From an uncultured Acidimicrobiales bacterium (lineage in GTDB: Bacteria > Actinomycetota > Acidimicrobiia > Acidimicrobiales > SHLQ01): a DNA stretch of 64,000 nucleotides. The position numbers and the translations under genes were made by a program. Shown piece by piece: positions 41,581 through 49,616 of this stretch (positions are counted from its first letter, which is position 1; the number at the start of each line of letters is the position of its first letter). Where the stretch lies: NCBI GenBank assembly GCA_937922235.1, contig CAKZVC010000005.1:1-64000 (forward strand), in the 5' to 3' direction. Below the pieces are notes generated by a model. That model was not told the origin of the DNA and made no database searches. It saw only the letters and a program-made list of their open reading frames with translations.

Positions 41581-42171
41581 GTGTCTGAAACAGTCATTGG
41601 CGTGGCGTTGCTCATAGCTGCGTACTTCGCGGGCTCGTTTCCGACAGCCAGCGCAATCGGCATGGTATCGGGGCACGATCATTCCAAGGAAGGGTCGGGA
41701 AACCCTGGGGCATCGAACGTCTATCGCACCTCTGGCGCGGCCTATGGCCTGATCACAGTTGTGATCGATGTGCTGAAGGGCTTCATTCCGGTGCTTGCCA
41801 CCTTGTGGATCCTCGACAGTCGGCCCTGGGCCTCAGCCGTGTGGGCTGCTGCAACTGTTGGCCACGTAATCCCGTTTGCCCGATGGCGCAACGGGGGCAA
41901 AGGCGTTGCAACCGGCGGCGGAGGCTCACTCCCGCTGTTCCCGTATCTCGGCCTGGTGCTGGTTCCGATCTTCATCGTGGCGGTCAAGCTCACGAAGCGA
42001 GCATCTGTCGGCTCATTGGTTATTACGGGTCTGACACTTGTTGGCGTTGTCATTCTTCATGAGGATCCGATCGAGATCGCAATGGCGGCAGTCGTTGCCG
42101 CGGTGATCATCTACCGTCACCGATCGAATATCGGTCGGTTGTTGTCGGGCCAGGAACTCAAGGTCGGCTAG
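41581..42171 (+). CDS. plsY: Glycerol-3-phosphate acyltransferase PlsY
   Basis: 196 residues from GTG, a five-helix membrane enzyme that moves acyl groups from acyl-phosphate to glycerol 3-phosphate, the first step of phospholipid synthesis. Motif 1 is G-S-F-P-T-A-S near residue 18, motif 2 G-S-G-N-P-G-A-S-N-V-Y-R near 38, motif 3 G-H-V-I-P-F-A-R-W-R-N-G-G-K-G-V-A-T near 94. galU follows after 20 bases on the same strand. Confidence 0.95.
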   Translation: MSETVIGVALLIAAYFAGSFPTASAIGMVSGHDHSKEGSGNPGASNVYRTSGAAYGLITVVIDVLKGFIPVLATLWILDSRPWASAVWAAATVGHVIPFARWRNGGKGVATGGGGSLPLFPYLGLVLVPIFIVAVKLTKRASVGSLVITGLTLVGVVILHEDPIEIAMAAVVAAVIIYRHRSNIGRLLSGQELKVG

Positions 42172-42191
42172 ATCGCTCCGATCAAGCATTT

Positions 42192-43067
42192 ATGACTTCA
42201 CGCGTTCGAAAAGCAGTAATCCCCGCGGCAGGCCTTGGAACCCGCTTTCTCCCGGCGACCAAATCGCAGCCCAAGGAGATGCTGACGATCGTCGATAAGC
42301 CCGCCATTCAATATGTCGTCGAGGAGGCTGTGGCCGCTGGCATCGATGACATTCTGATCATCACGGGCACAGCAAAGAAGGCGCTCGAAGACCACTTCGA
42401 TCGCAACTTCGAGCTTGAAACGCTGCTCGAACGCAAAGGAAAGACCGAGCCTCTCGCCGAGATCATCGCGATTGCAGAGATGGCGAAGTTCCACTTCACT
42501 CGGCAGGGTCAACCGTTGGGTCTTGGTCACGCGGTTCTCCAGGCAGAACAGCACGTTGGAGACGAGCCATTCGTGGTGCTCCTTCCCGATGAACTCATGA
42601 TCTCTCGCGGTGGCACGGTGAAGGCAATGGTCGACGCCTACAACGAATACGGCAGCTCGAATGTGGCGCTCCGTGAGGTGCCGATGGATGAGGTCAGCAG
42701 CTATGGCTGCGCCGCGACTGAAGATGTCGCCGATGGCATCGTCAAGATTCCGCACATTGTCGAGAAGCCGGCCGTTGAAGATGCGCCATCGAACCGCGTG
42801 GTCATGGGTCGTTACCTCTTCACTCCTGACATCTTCGAGTACCTCCACAAAACGGAGCCCGGTGTGGGCAACGAGATCCAGCTCACCGACGCCATGGCAC
42901 AGATTGCCAACGGGTCGGGCCTCTACGGAGTGATCGACAACCAGGGCAGCTGGGACGCTGGCCAAAAGCTCGACTTCCTCCGAGCTCAGGTCGAACTCGG
43001 CCTCCAACACCCAGAACTAGGCAAAGACTTCGCCGCCCTGATCAAACAAGTCGCTGAGAGCTTGTAG
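42192..43067 (+). CDS. galU: UTP-glucose-1-phosphate uridylyltransferase
   Basis: 291 residues, usual length. It makes UDP-glucose from glucose 1-phosphate and UTP. The nucleotide motif A-A-G-L-G-T-R-F-L-P-A-T-K starts at residue 11, followed by K-E-M-L-T-I-V-D-K-P, Q-Y-V-V-E-E-A near 37, the metal aspartate in L-P-D-E-L near 130, V-E-K-P near 195 and E-I-Q-L-T-D-A near 230. UDP-glucose could feed the glycosyltransferase elsewhere in the window. A tandem repeat follows the stop. Confidence 0.96.
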   Translation: MTSRVRKAVIPAAGLGTRFLPATKSQPKEMLTIVDKPAIQYVVEEAVAAGIDDILIITGTAKKALEDHFDRNFELETLLERKGKTEPLAEIIAIAEMAKFHFTRQGQPLGLGHAVLQAEQHVGDEPFVVLLPDELMISRGGTVKAMVDAYNEYGSSNVALREVPMDEVSSYGCAATEDVADGIVKIPHIVEKPAVEDAPSNRVVMGRYLFTPDIFEYLHKTEPGVGNEIQLTDAMAQIANGSGLYGVIDNQGSWDAGQKLDFLRAQVELGLQHPELGKDFAALIKQVAESL

Positions 43068-43076
43068 GCACAACGG

Positions 43077-43144
43077 CCGCGCGATGACCAAGAGGGTCTG
43101 ACCCCAAAGGTCGCGCGATGACCAAGAGGGTCTGACCCCAAAGG
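43077..43144. repeat. Two tandem 34-base palindromic units
   Basis: Two units of 34 bases (43077-43110, 43111-43144) differ only at the first base. Each contains GGGTC-T-GACCC (43094-43104 and 43128-43138), a perfect stem with a one-base centre. They fill the gap between the convergent galU and CNNM genes. Such GGGTC/GACCC palindromes resemble repetitive extragenic (REP-like) elements, which would also stop or protect transcripts. Confidence 0.7.
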
Positions 43145-43149
43145 CCGCG

Positions 43150-44541
43150 CTAGTGGTCGTGGTTGTCGTGTGGCTGGTCGGCGCTTGCGTTGGCGTCGGC
43201 GAGATCCTCGATCTGCTTGATGCGCACCTTGGTGATTTGGCGTCCATCGAGTGACTCGACCGTGACGTCGTAGGGCCCGTGGCGCAGCGTCGTGCCGACT
43301 TCGGGGACAGCGCCATGGTCGGCAAGAACCAGGCCGGCAATCGTCACGACATCGTTGTTGTCGAACGCTGCATTGCCGAGGTGCTCACGAAGATCGCTCA
43401 ATGGCGTCTCGCCATCAACCGACATCGAGCCGTCGTCATGAGTGACAACTTCCTCAAGCTGCTCATCTTCCATGACCTCAGCAATGACGTCATCGAGCGA
43501 AACAAGCCCGATCGTGGCTCCGAATTCGTCGATCACGAGTGCCGCGTGCGTGCCTGCCTGCTTGAAACGATCGAGCAGATCTTCAGCAGAGGTACTTGCG
43601 GCAACTGCCGGGACTTCGCGGGCGATGTCGGAGACAGACGTGAACGTGTTGCTGTGGGCGACACGAATGAAGTCCTTCACGTGCAACAGACCCACGACGT
43701 GGTCGAGGTCGCCGTCGATGACTGGATATCGGCTGCGCGGAGACTCCACGAGCAGCCTCTCGATGTCATCGGCAGACGCCGACTTGTCGATAGCGAGGAT
43801 GTGGCTGCGAGACACCATCATCTCTTCGGCCGGGTGTTCGCTGAGCTCGAAGATGTTTCGGATCAAGTCACGCTGCAAACCACCGAGCTCGCCGCTTTCG
43901 GCCGATTCGTCGGTGACGATAGTGAGCTCGTCACTCGTGTGCAGCGACATGGCCTTATCTGGTTCGGGAATCCGCAGCATCCGCATGAGGGCAAATGCGA
44001 TCGAGTTCAACACCGCAACCATGGGTTTGAACAGCGCCGAGAACGCCCGCATGAGCGGGTTGAGCTTGACGCTGACCGCCTCGGGAGACTGCAGGGCAAG
44101 CGCTTTCGGGATCATCTCGCCAAACACCACGTGCAAGAAGGTGATGATGCTGAGCGCAATGATGAAGCCAAGCGTGTGCGAGAACGTGTCGGGCACGCCG
44201 AGATCCTCGAGCGGGCTGTAGAACCACTTTGCGATCGCTGGCTCGCCGTACATACCAAGCCCGATCGAGGCCAACGTGATGCCAAGCTGAGCTACGGCGA
44301 TGTAACTGTCCTTGCCGGCATGGCGGGTGAAGACATCGAGGAGCCAGCGCGCAGCACTGCTTCCGCCATCGGCCATCCGTTCGAGTCGGCTTGCTCGGGC
44401 ACCGACGAGTGCGAATTCAGCAGCGACGAACATGCCGTTGATGATGACGAGAAAGAAGATCGCAATCACGGGAAGGGCGACGGAGCCAAAACCGCCACCG
44501 CGGCTGGCCTCGGCTGCGAACAGGGAAAGTGAGAGAGTCAT
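43150..44541 (-). CDS. CNNM/HlyC-CorC family transporter, copy A
   Basis: 463 residues. The N-terminal CNNM domain (about 25-205) has four hydrophobic segments with N-G-M-F-V-A-A-E-F-A-L-V-G-A-R and G-I-T-L-A-S-I-G-L-G, then two CBS repeats (about 225-350; S-R-Y-P-V-I-D-G and A-A-L-V-I-D-E-F-G-A-T-I-G-L-V) and the CorC_HlyC C-terminal domain. The end is histidine-rich (D-Q-P-H-D-N-H-D-H). Relatives handle magnesium or other divalent cations. Its start overlaps the stop of copy B by four bases (ATGA). Confidence 0.92.
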   Translation of the reverse strand: MTLSLSLFAAEASRGGGFGSVALPVIAIFFLVIINGMFVAAEFALVGARASRLERMADGGSSAARWLLDVFTRHAGKDSYIAVAQLGITLASIGLGMYGEPAIAKWFYSPLEDLGVPDTFSHTLGFIIALSIITFLHVVFGEMIPKALALQSPEAVSVKLNPLMRAFSALFKPMVAVLNSIAFALMRMLRIPEPDKAMSLHTSDELTIVTDESAESGELGGLQRDLIRNIFELSEHPAEEMMVSRSHILAIDKSASADDIERLLVESPRSRYPVIDGDLDHVVGLLHVKDFIRVAHSNTFTSVSDIAREVPAVAASTSAEDLLDRFKQAGTHAALVIDEFGATIGLVSLDDVIAEVMEDEQLEEVVTHDDGSMSVDGETPLSDLREHLGNAAFDNNDVVTIAGLVLADHGAVPEVGTTLRHGPYDVTVESLDGRQITKVRIKQIEDLADANASADQPHDNHDH

Positions 44542-45833
44542 CGGCTTCCCTCCGGGTCGTCGAAGCTGACACGTTCGATCGCGTTCCCGTCCATCTGCTC
44601 GATCGTTACCTCGAGCTCGCCACCGGCGAGCATGATGGTTTCACCGACCTCAGGGGCACGTGAGAGCTCGTGCCAGATGAGTCCGCCGATCGTGTCGACG
44701 TCTTCGGTTGGGAGCTTCAGGCGGAATTGTTGGTTCAGCGACTCGAGCAGGACTTCGCCCTGTACCGACGCTCGTCCCTCGGAGATCACGATCGGATCAG
44801 GGTCGACATCGAACTCGTCTCGCACTTCACCAAAGACCTCTTCAATTGCATCTTCGAGGGTGACGAGGCCAGCGACGTCGCCGTACTCGTTGATCACCAG
44901 TGCTGCATGGCGGTCGGCCTCATCGAGACGACTCCACAACGCCGGGACGGTCAGCGTTTCAGCCACATCAAGGACTGGGCGGGCAATCGAGGCCACGGGG
45001 GCATTTGGGCTGCGCTTGGCCTCGACGTAGAGATCGCGTACGTGGGCGAGGCCGATGACATCGTCGTGCGACTCAGCCGACCACACCGGGAACCGGGTAA
45101 AGGGGGTGCCGACTACTTCTTCGAGGGCATCAGCGATCGTGGTCGACCCGTTCACACCAGTGAGGCGTCGCCGGGGTGTCATGATCTCGCGCACGAGACG
45201 TTGTTCGACGTTCAGGACGCCAGCAACCATGTTGCGTTCGGACGCATCGATGAGACCGCCTTGGGCGCTTTCGTCAAACAACGCAGCGAGTTCTTCTGGA
45301 GAGTGCACGTGGGCGTGACTGTGTTCGGTGTTGAGCCCGACAGCGCGCATCAACGCGAACGCCGAGCCGTTGAACACCGCGACGAGCGGGCGAAAGAGCA
45401 TCTGGCTGATCTGCATAGGGCGCAGCGTGGCGATCGCAAGCTTCTCGGGGTAACGAAGCGCTGCGGTCTTCGGCAGAAGCTCGCCGAGGATCACCTGTAG
45501 CGCCGTAATGATGATCAGGGTTACTGCAATCGCCGCTGCTCGGGCTCCCGAACCAAACCAGTTCTCGAAGACCGGGGTAAGGCGATCTTGGCCTAGGAAA
45601 CCAGCGATCAGACTGCTCAACGTGATGCCCACCTGGCATGCGGCGACGTAGTTGTCGAGCTTCACCGGGTCGCGCACGGTCTCGAGCAGCGTGTTTGCTG
45701 CCTTGTTGCCATCTTGCGCAATCGCTTGGATTCGGGACTTTCGGGCCCCGACGGTCGCAAACTCAGCGGCGACGTACAGCGCGTTGAGCATGAGCATCAC
45801 CGTGATGGCGATGATCGTGATGATGTGTGTCAC
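44538..45833 (-). CDS. CNNM/HlyC-CorC family transporter, copy B
   Basis: 431 residues, same build as copy A: CNNM domain with N-A-L-Y-V-A-A-E-F-A-T-V-G-A-R near residue 17 and C-Q-V-G-I-T-L-S-S-L near 65, two CBS repeats (with R-F-P-V-W and A-A-L-V-I-N-E-Y-G-D-V-A-G-L-V), and a C-terminal CorC_HlyC domain. Two adjacent CNNM genes, translated with overlap, are common and may form a heterodimer. The GTG start overlaps the stop of the CMD/AhpD-like gene (GTGA). Confidence 0.92.
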   Translation of the reverse strand: MTHIITIIAITVMLMLNALYVAAEFATVGARKSRIQAIAQDGNKAANTLLETVRDPVKLDNYVAACQVGITLSSLIAGFLGQDRLTPVFENWFGSGARAAAIAVTLIIITALQVILGELLPKTAALRYPEKLAIATLRPMQISQMLFRPLVAVFNGSAFALMRAVGLNTEHSHAHVHSPEELAALFDESAQGGLIDASERNMVAGVLNVEQRLVREIMTPRRRLTGVNGSTTIADALEEVVGTPFTRFPVWSAESHDDVIGLAHVRDLYVEAKRSPNAPVASIARPVLDVAETLTVPALWSRLDEADRHAALVINEYGDVAGLVTLEDAIEEVFGEVRDEFDVDPDPIVISEGRASVQGEVLLESLNQQFRLKLPTEDVDTIGGLIWHELSRAPEVGETIMLAGGELEVTIEQMDGNAIERVSFDDPEGSR

Positions 45834-46309
45834 GTGGACTCCTCGCCGAGCAATTGCTTTGCAGCATTGCCAGCTCGATTGTTCAAGTTAGCTTGCCCGC
45901 AGATGAGTACTAGTTCGGCCAATTCGTCCTCGGAATACAGGGATCGGAGCCGGGAATTCAGTTCTGGTGATAGCGCGTGCGTGGGCCCGCACATCGCATC
46001 GGCCAAGTCGAGTGCTGCGATCTCGGCCTCGTCAAACACGTCGCCCCACGAGTCAGGAGACTTCAACGCATCGAGCTGTGCGTCGGTAACACCGCGTCGC
46101 CTCGCCGAGGCAACATGTGAGGTCAGTCAAGTGGGACATTCGTTGACGATTGAGGTCCGGAGAAAAACCAGCTCTTTGCGAGCGGGCGACACCGCACCTT
46201 CATCGGACCACACTGCTTCTCCGAACGCTTTGTACGGGTCGGTTGCCCCCTCCACTTTGGACAGGGTGTAGCCCAGCGGAGCACCAGACAATTTCAATCG
46301 AATAGCCAT
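45830..46309 (-). CDS. CMD/AhpD-like redox protein with in-frame UGA, candidate selenoprotein
   Basis: The frame runs from ATG at 46309 to TGA at 45832-45830 (159 residues) and is broken only by a TGA at 46129-46127. Read through, the site is N-E-C58-P-T-[UGA 61]-L-T-S-H65, which is the C-x2-C-x3-H redox motif of carboxymuconolactone decarboxylase/AhpD proteins with the second cysteine replaced. Upstream K-E-L-V-F-L-R-T-S and downstream R-R-R-G-V-T-D-A-Q-L-D-A-L fit the family on both sides, so neither half looks decayed. A hairpin of SECIS type follows the UGA. The alternatives are a nonsense mutation or a sequencing error. The stop overlaps the GTG of CNNM copy B. The role would be peroxide or thiol redox chemistry in the cytoplasm. 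Confidence 0.8.
46096..46129 (-). promoter_or_regulatory. Candidate bacterial SECIS element with its UGA codon
   Basis: On the mRNA the UGA (46129-46127) is followed by 12 nt, then a stem GUUGCCUC (46114-46107), a loop GGC (46106-46104) and the arm GAGGCGAC (46103-46096): eight pairs including one G-U. The loop begins 20 nt after the UGA and its first two bases are G, both within the published range for bacterial selenocysteine insertion elements. Confidence 0.72.
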
Positions 46310-46436
46310 CCCGACAGTATGTCTCACGAGCGGTACCTGACTTGGTGATCCAAACACCCGGTTTTGCGGACGTGCGGTACCGAGCACGTATTCGCTACGG
46401 TGACCATTCGCCCGTCAATCGAATACGACCGGAGCC

Positions 46437-47861
46437 ATGCCACCCTCATCTTCGCCAATCGAACTCGTTGCTGACTACGTGATTGCTGGAAGTGGTGCCA
46501 TTGGGATGGCCTTCGCCGACATCCTCGTCACTGACTCCGACGCCACGATCATCATCATCGATCAGTACGACAAGCCGGGTGGTCATTGGAACGTGGCGTA
46601 CCCGTTCGTCAAGCTGCATCAGCCAGCCTCGTTCTATGGCGTGAGCTCGGCCGAGCTCAGTACGGGCGAGTTCGAACAGGGCGGCCTCAACGACGGCCTC
46701 GCCGAGATGTCGAGTGGCCCGGCGGTCAGCGCGTACTACGACGACGTGATGCGCCATCAGTTCTTGCCAACGGGCCGGGTGCAGTACTTTCCGCTGCACA
46801 CCTACACCGGCGATGGGAACTTCGTCAGCCACGTGACCGGGCAGACCTATCACGCCACCGCCACGAAGAAGACCGTCGACGCGACGCACCTGAAGACCAG
46901 CGTCCCGGCAACCCACACTCCGAACTTCACCGTCGCCGACGGCGTGCGGTTCATGGCTCTCAACAACCTCCCCACAATCACCGATGCGCCTGACGGGTTC
47001 GTGGTGATCGGAGCGGGAAAGACAGGCGTTGATGCGTGCCTGTGGCTACTCGACCACGATGTCGACCCCGAGGCGATCACCTGGATTGTGTCTCGCGAGG
47101 CGTGGCTACTCGATCGTAAGAACACCCAAATGAGCGAACCGTTTTTCTTCGACACGCTCGGCACCCAGGCCGCAATGATGGAGAGCATTGCCGAGGCCAC
47201 CGACAAGGCCGACATGTTCGAACGGCTTGAAGCATGCGGATACTTCTGCCGCGTCGACGAGTCGGTCACCCCCGAGATGTTCCATGGTGCAACAGTCTCC
47301 CGCGCCGAGATCGACGCCCTTCGGACCATCACGAACGTCGTACGAATGGGCCACGTCACGTCGATCACACCCGACGAAATCCAGCTCGTCGGGGGCACCA
47401 TTGCGACGACTCCAAACACCATCCACGTCGACTGCTCAGCCCGAGCAATTGTGAACACCGATATCAAGCCGGTCTTCGATGGCGACCTCATCACACCCCA
47501 GATGGTGCGGCCCTATCAACCGGTCTTTAGCGCTGCGGTCATTGCATACGTTGAGTTGAACTACGACACCGACGAAGAGCGCAACGCGCTGTGCGGCGTC
47601 GTTCCGCTGCCAAACACGACCGACGACTTCATCACGTTCACGCTTGCGGCGTTGATGAACCAGTACGCATGGTCGCAAGACCGCACCCTCCGCAAGTGGA
47701 TTGCGAAGAACCGCCTCGACGGAGCGAGCAAACTGCTCGCCACGATCGGGGCTGACGATGCGGAGAAGAAGGCCATCACCGACCGCATCAAGGCCGCTGC
47801 CCCGCTGGCAGCGGCGAAACTGTTCGAATTCCAAGCACTGCTCGATGCCGAGGAGGCATAG
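46437..47861 (+). CDS. FAD/NAD(P)-dependent oxidoreductase (flavin monooxygenase-like)
   Basis: 474 residues. The FAD-binding motif is V-I-A-G-S-G-A-I-G-M-A near residue 15, with an acidic strand end (I-I-I-I-D-Q-Y). G-G-H-W-N near 48 recalls flavin-containing monooxygenases. The NADP-binding motif is V-V-I-G-A-G-K-T-G-V-D-A near 189. The C-terminal part has no clear family mark. The DUF2855 gene starts 2 bases after its stop, so both proteins probably act together. Substrate unknown. Confidence 0.8.
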   Translation: MPPSSSPIELVADYVIAGSGAIGMAFADILVTDSDATIIIIDQYDKPGGHWNVAYPFVKLHQPASFYGVSSAELSTGEFEQGGLNDGLAEMSSGPAVSAYYDDVMRHQFLPTGRVQYFPLHTYTGDGNFVSHVTGQTYHATATKKTVDATHLKTSVPATHTPNFTVADGVRFMALNNLPTITDAPDGFVVIGAGKTGVDACLWLLDHDVDPEAITWIVSREAWLLDRKNTQMSEPFFFDTLGTQAAMMESIAEATDKADMFERLEACGYFCRVDESVTPEMFHGATVSRAEIDALRTITNVVRMGHVTSITPDEIQLVGGTIATTPNTIHVDCSARAIVNTDIKPVFDGDLITPQMVRPYQPVFSAAVIAYVELNYDTDEERNALCGVVPLPNTTDDFITFTLAALMNQYAWSQDRTLRKWIAKNRLDGASKLLATIGADDAEKKAITDRIKAAAPLAAAKLFEFQALLDAEEA

Positions 47862-47863
47862 CC

Positions 47864-48973
47864 ATGACCGATTCATCCGTCCGCGAGTTCCAGGTCGAAC
47901 GCCGCGATCTCACCAACTTTCGAGTGGTCGAACGCCCTTCAACTCCTCTCGCCGATGGCGAGATCCGACTGGGTGTCGACGCGTTCGCCTTTACGGCGAA
48001 CAACATCACCTACGGGGCCGCTGGCGACTTTCTTGGTTACTGGCAGTTCTTCCCAGCCGCAGACAACGCCGACAACACGTGGGGCATTCTTCCTGTGTGG
48101 GGTTTTGCCGACGTGGTGGAGTCGACGGTCGACAGCGTTCCTGTAGGCGATCGCCTCTACGGCTACTTTCCCCCAGCGACGTCGGTCGTCATGGTCGCAA
48201 CTGAGGTGTCGAACTCGAAGCTGATCGATGGCTCGGCTCATCGCCAGAAGCTTCCGCCGCTCTACAACCGCTACCAGCGAGTTTCCAACCAGGAGGGGTA
48301 CGACAAGACGCACGACGACGTCACATCGCTCCTTGCCCCGCTCCACCTCACGTCCTTCTGCCTCGTCGACCAGCTCGAACAGAATGGGTTCTACGGAGCA
48401 ACGCAGGTCGTCGTCGCCAGCGCGTCGTCAAAGACCAGTCTGGGAACGGCATTTGGCCTCAGCGAGCACGCCGACTCGCCTCGGATCATCGGTCTGACGT
48501 CAGAACGCAACCGTGCCTTTGTCGAGGGCGTCGGCCTCTACGACCACGTGGTCACCTACGACACGATCGCCGACACCCTCGCCGCTGAAGCGACCGTCGT
48601 GATCGACATGGCTGGCAACCCAGCGGTGACGAGTTCGCTTGCCAACCACCTTGGCGATGCTCTCGCTCGCTACATCGCCGTGGGCATCACGCATTGGGAC
48701 GAACTTGCTGGCAGCACCGAGCATCCGCGTCCGCAGATCGAGGTCGAACAGTTTTTTGCGCCTGGCTACATCGTCAAACGCATCACCACCATGGATATGG
48801 GCGAATTCGATCGAACTTCGCGCAGCTTCGTGCAACGGGCAGCACTCGCGACCAGCCAGTGGATGACCGTGCAACACGAAGATGGACTCGACGGATTGGC
48901 AGGCGTGTACGGCGCTGTCGTCGCTGGCGAATTTGCACCCTCGGCGGGGCTCATCATTCAACTTGCCGAGTAG
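47864..48973 (+). CDS. DUF2855 family protein
   Basis: 369 residues of a family of unknown function that looks like a distant medium-chain reductase: L-A-D-G-E-I-R-L-G-V-D-A-F-A-F-T-A-N-N-I-T-Y-G near residue 29, Y-G-Y-F-P-P near 101, and a Rossmann-like A-T-Q-V-V-V-A-S-A-S-S-K-T-S near 183. The metal and catalytic residues of zinc dehydrogenases are not seen. It is tightly linked to the flavoprotein gene. Function not known. Confidence 0.8.
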   Translation: MTDSSVREFQVERRDLTNFRVVERPSTPLADGEIRLGVDAFAFTANNITYGAAGDFLGYWQFFPAADNADNTWGILPVWGFADVVESTVDSVPVGDRLYGYFPPATSVVMVATEVSNSKLIDGSAHRQKLPPLYNRYQRVSNQEGYDKTHDDVTSLLAPLHLTSFCLVDQLEQNGFYGATQVVVASASSKTSLGTAFGLSEHADSPRIIGLTSERNRAFVEGVGLYDHVVTYDTIADTLAAEATVVIDMAGNPAVTSSLANHLGDALARYIAVGITHWDELAGSTEHPRPQIEVEQFFAPGYIVKRITTMDMGEFDRTSRSFVQRAALATSQWMTVQHEDGLDGLAGVYGAVVAGEFAPSAGLIIQLAE

Positions 48974-49173
48974 GAGCGCTCCCCTATCCAGACGTATCAC
49001 GTTCAGGGCCATTCACAAGCTGGCTCACCACAATCGTCGACCGAATCCCCAGATCAGTGGAAGCAACATGACTAAGATCATGCTGTTACGGCAGCGCTCG
49101 AAGAGATCGGGGCAACGTGACATAGCTACCCGAGAGATATCGCTGCTGATGTCTCCCAAAGGAGAAAAGCAAG

Positions 49174-49512
49174 ATGAGCAAATTTGACGATGCAATGGAT
49201 GCTTGTGTCAAGCAGATGAAGGAGCAGAAGATCCCCGTCGATCGTCCGCTCCTCGAGAAGATCGGCAAGTCTCTCGGCCCGTCGCTCTACAAGCGTGATG
49301 CTTCACTCGTTGCAGCCGCACAGAAGAGCGAACTTGAGACGATCAAGAAGAACTACCTGATCAAGAAGCTCGGTTGCAAGGATGGCCCTGAACTCGACAA
49401 GGCACTCGAGAAGGCTGTGAAGAAGATCGGCAAGAGCCGTCGCAACAAGCTTCGCCCAGTGTTCTACTACCTTCTCGTGAAGGATCTGAAGAAGGAGAAG
49501 GTGTACAAGTAA
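49174..49512 (+). CDS. DUF2853 family small basic protein
   Basis: 112 residues, lysine-rich (helical), beginning M-S-K-F-D-D-A-M-D-A-C and ending in Y-Y-L-L-V-K-D-L-K-K-E-K. It matches the DUF2853 family of small soluble proteins of unknown function. An ideal ribosome site AAAGGAG lies 9 bases before the ATG and a strong hairpin terminator follows, indicating a well expressed single-gene unit. 200 bases upstream (48974-49173) contain no gene and probably the promoter. Confidence 0.85.
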   Translation: MSKFDDAMDACVKQMKEQKIPVDRPLLEKIGKSLGPSLYKRDASLVAAAQKSELETIKKNYLIKKLGCKDGPELDKALEKAVKKIGKSRRNKLRPVFYYLLVKDLKKEKVYK

Positions 49513-49556
49513 CACCTTCTCGTTCTGACAGCGCGAAGGCGCTGACACTACGCAAC

Positions 49557-49601
49557 AACGCCAGGTTGGGCTCGCCCGACCTGGCGTTCGTTCGTTTTGG
49601 G
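49557..49601 (+). terminator. Intrinsic terminator after the DUF2853 gene
   Basis: AACGCCAGGT (49557-49566) pairs fully with ACCTGGCGTT (49579-49588); the loop contains a further GGGC/GCCC stem. A T-rich stretch (CGTTCGTTTTGGG) follows. It ends 16 bases before the next start codon. Confidence 0.75.
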
Positions 49602-49616
49602 TTTCATGATGAAACC

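Noticed and set aside
43077-43144. CRISPR repeats
   Set aside because: Only two directly adjoining units without spacers; the palindromic core and position fit a REP-like repeat instead.
43279-44532. Long plus-strand frame of 417 codons
   Set aside because: It is the reverse complement of CNNM copy A; its translation has no domain and the CNNM/CBS motifs are clear on the minus strand.
45830-46066. Separate 78-residue gene starting at a TTG, with a separate truncated gene at 46127-46387
   Set aside because: Both pieces are in the same frame, separated by one TGA at the redox-cysteine position with a SECIS-like hairpin behind it; one readthrough gene explains all the sequence better than two genes or a pseudogene.
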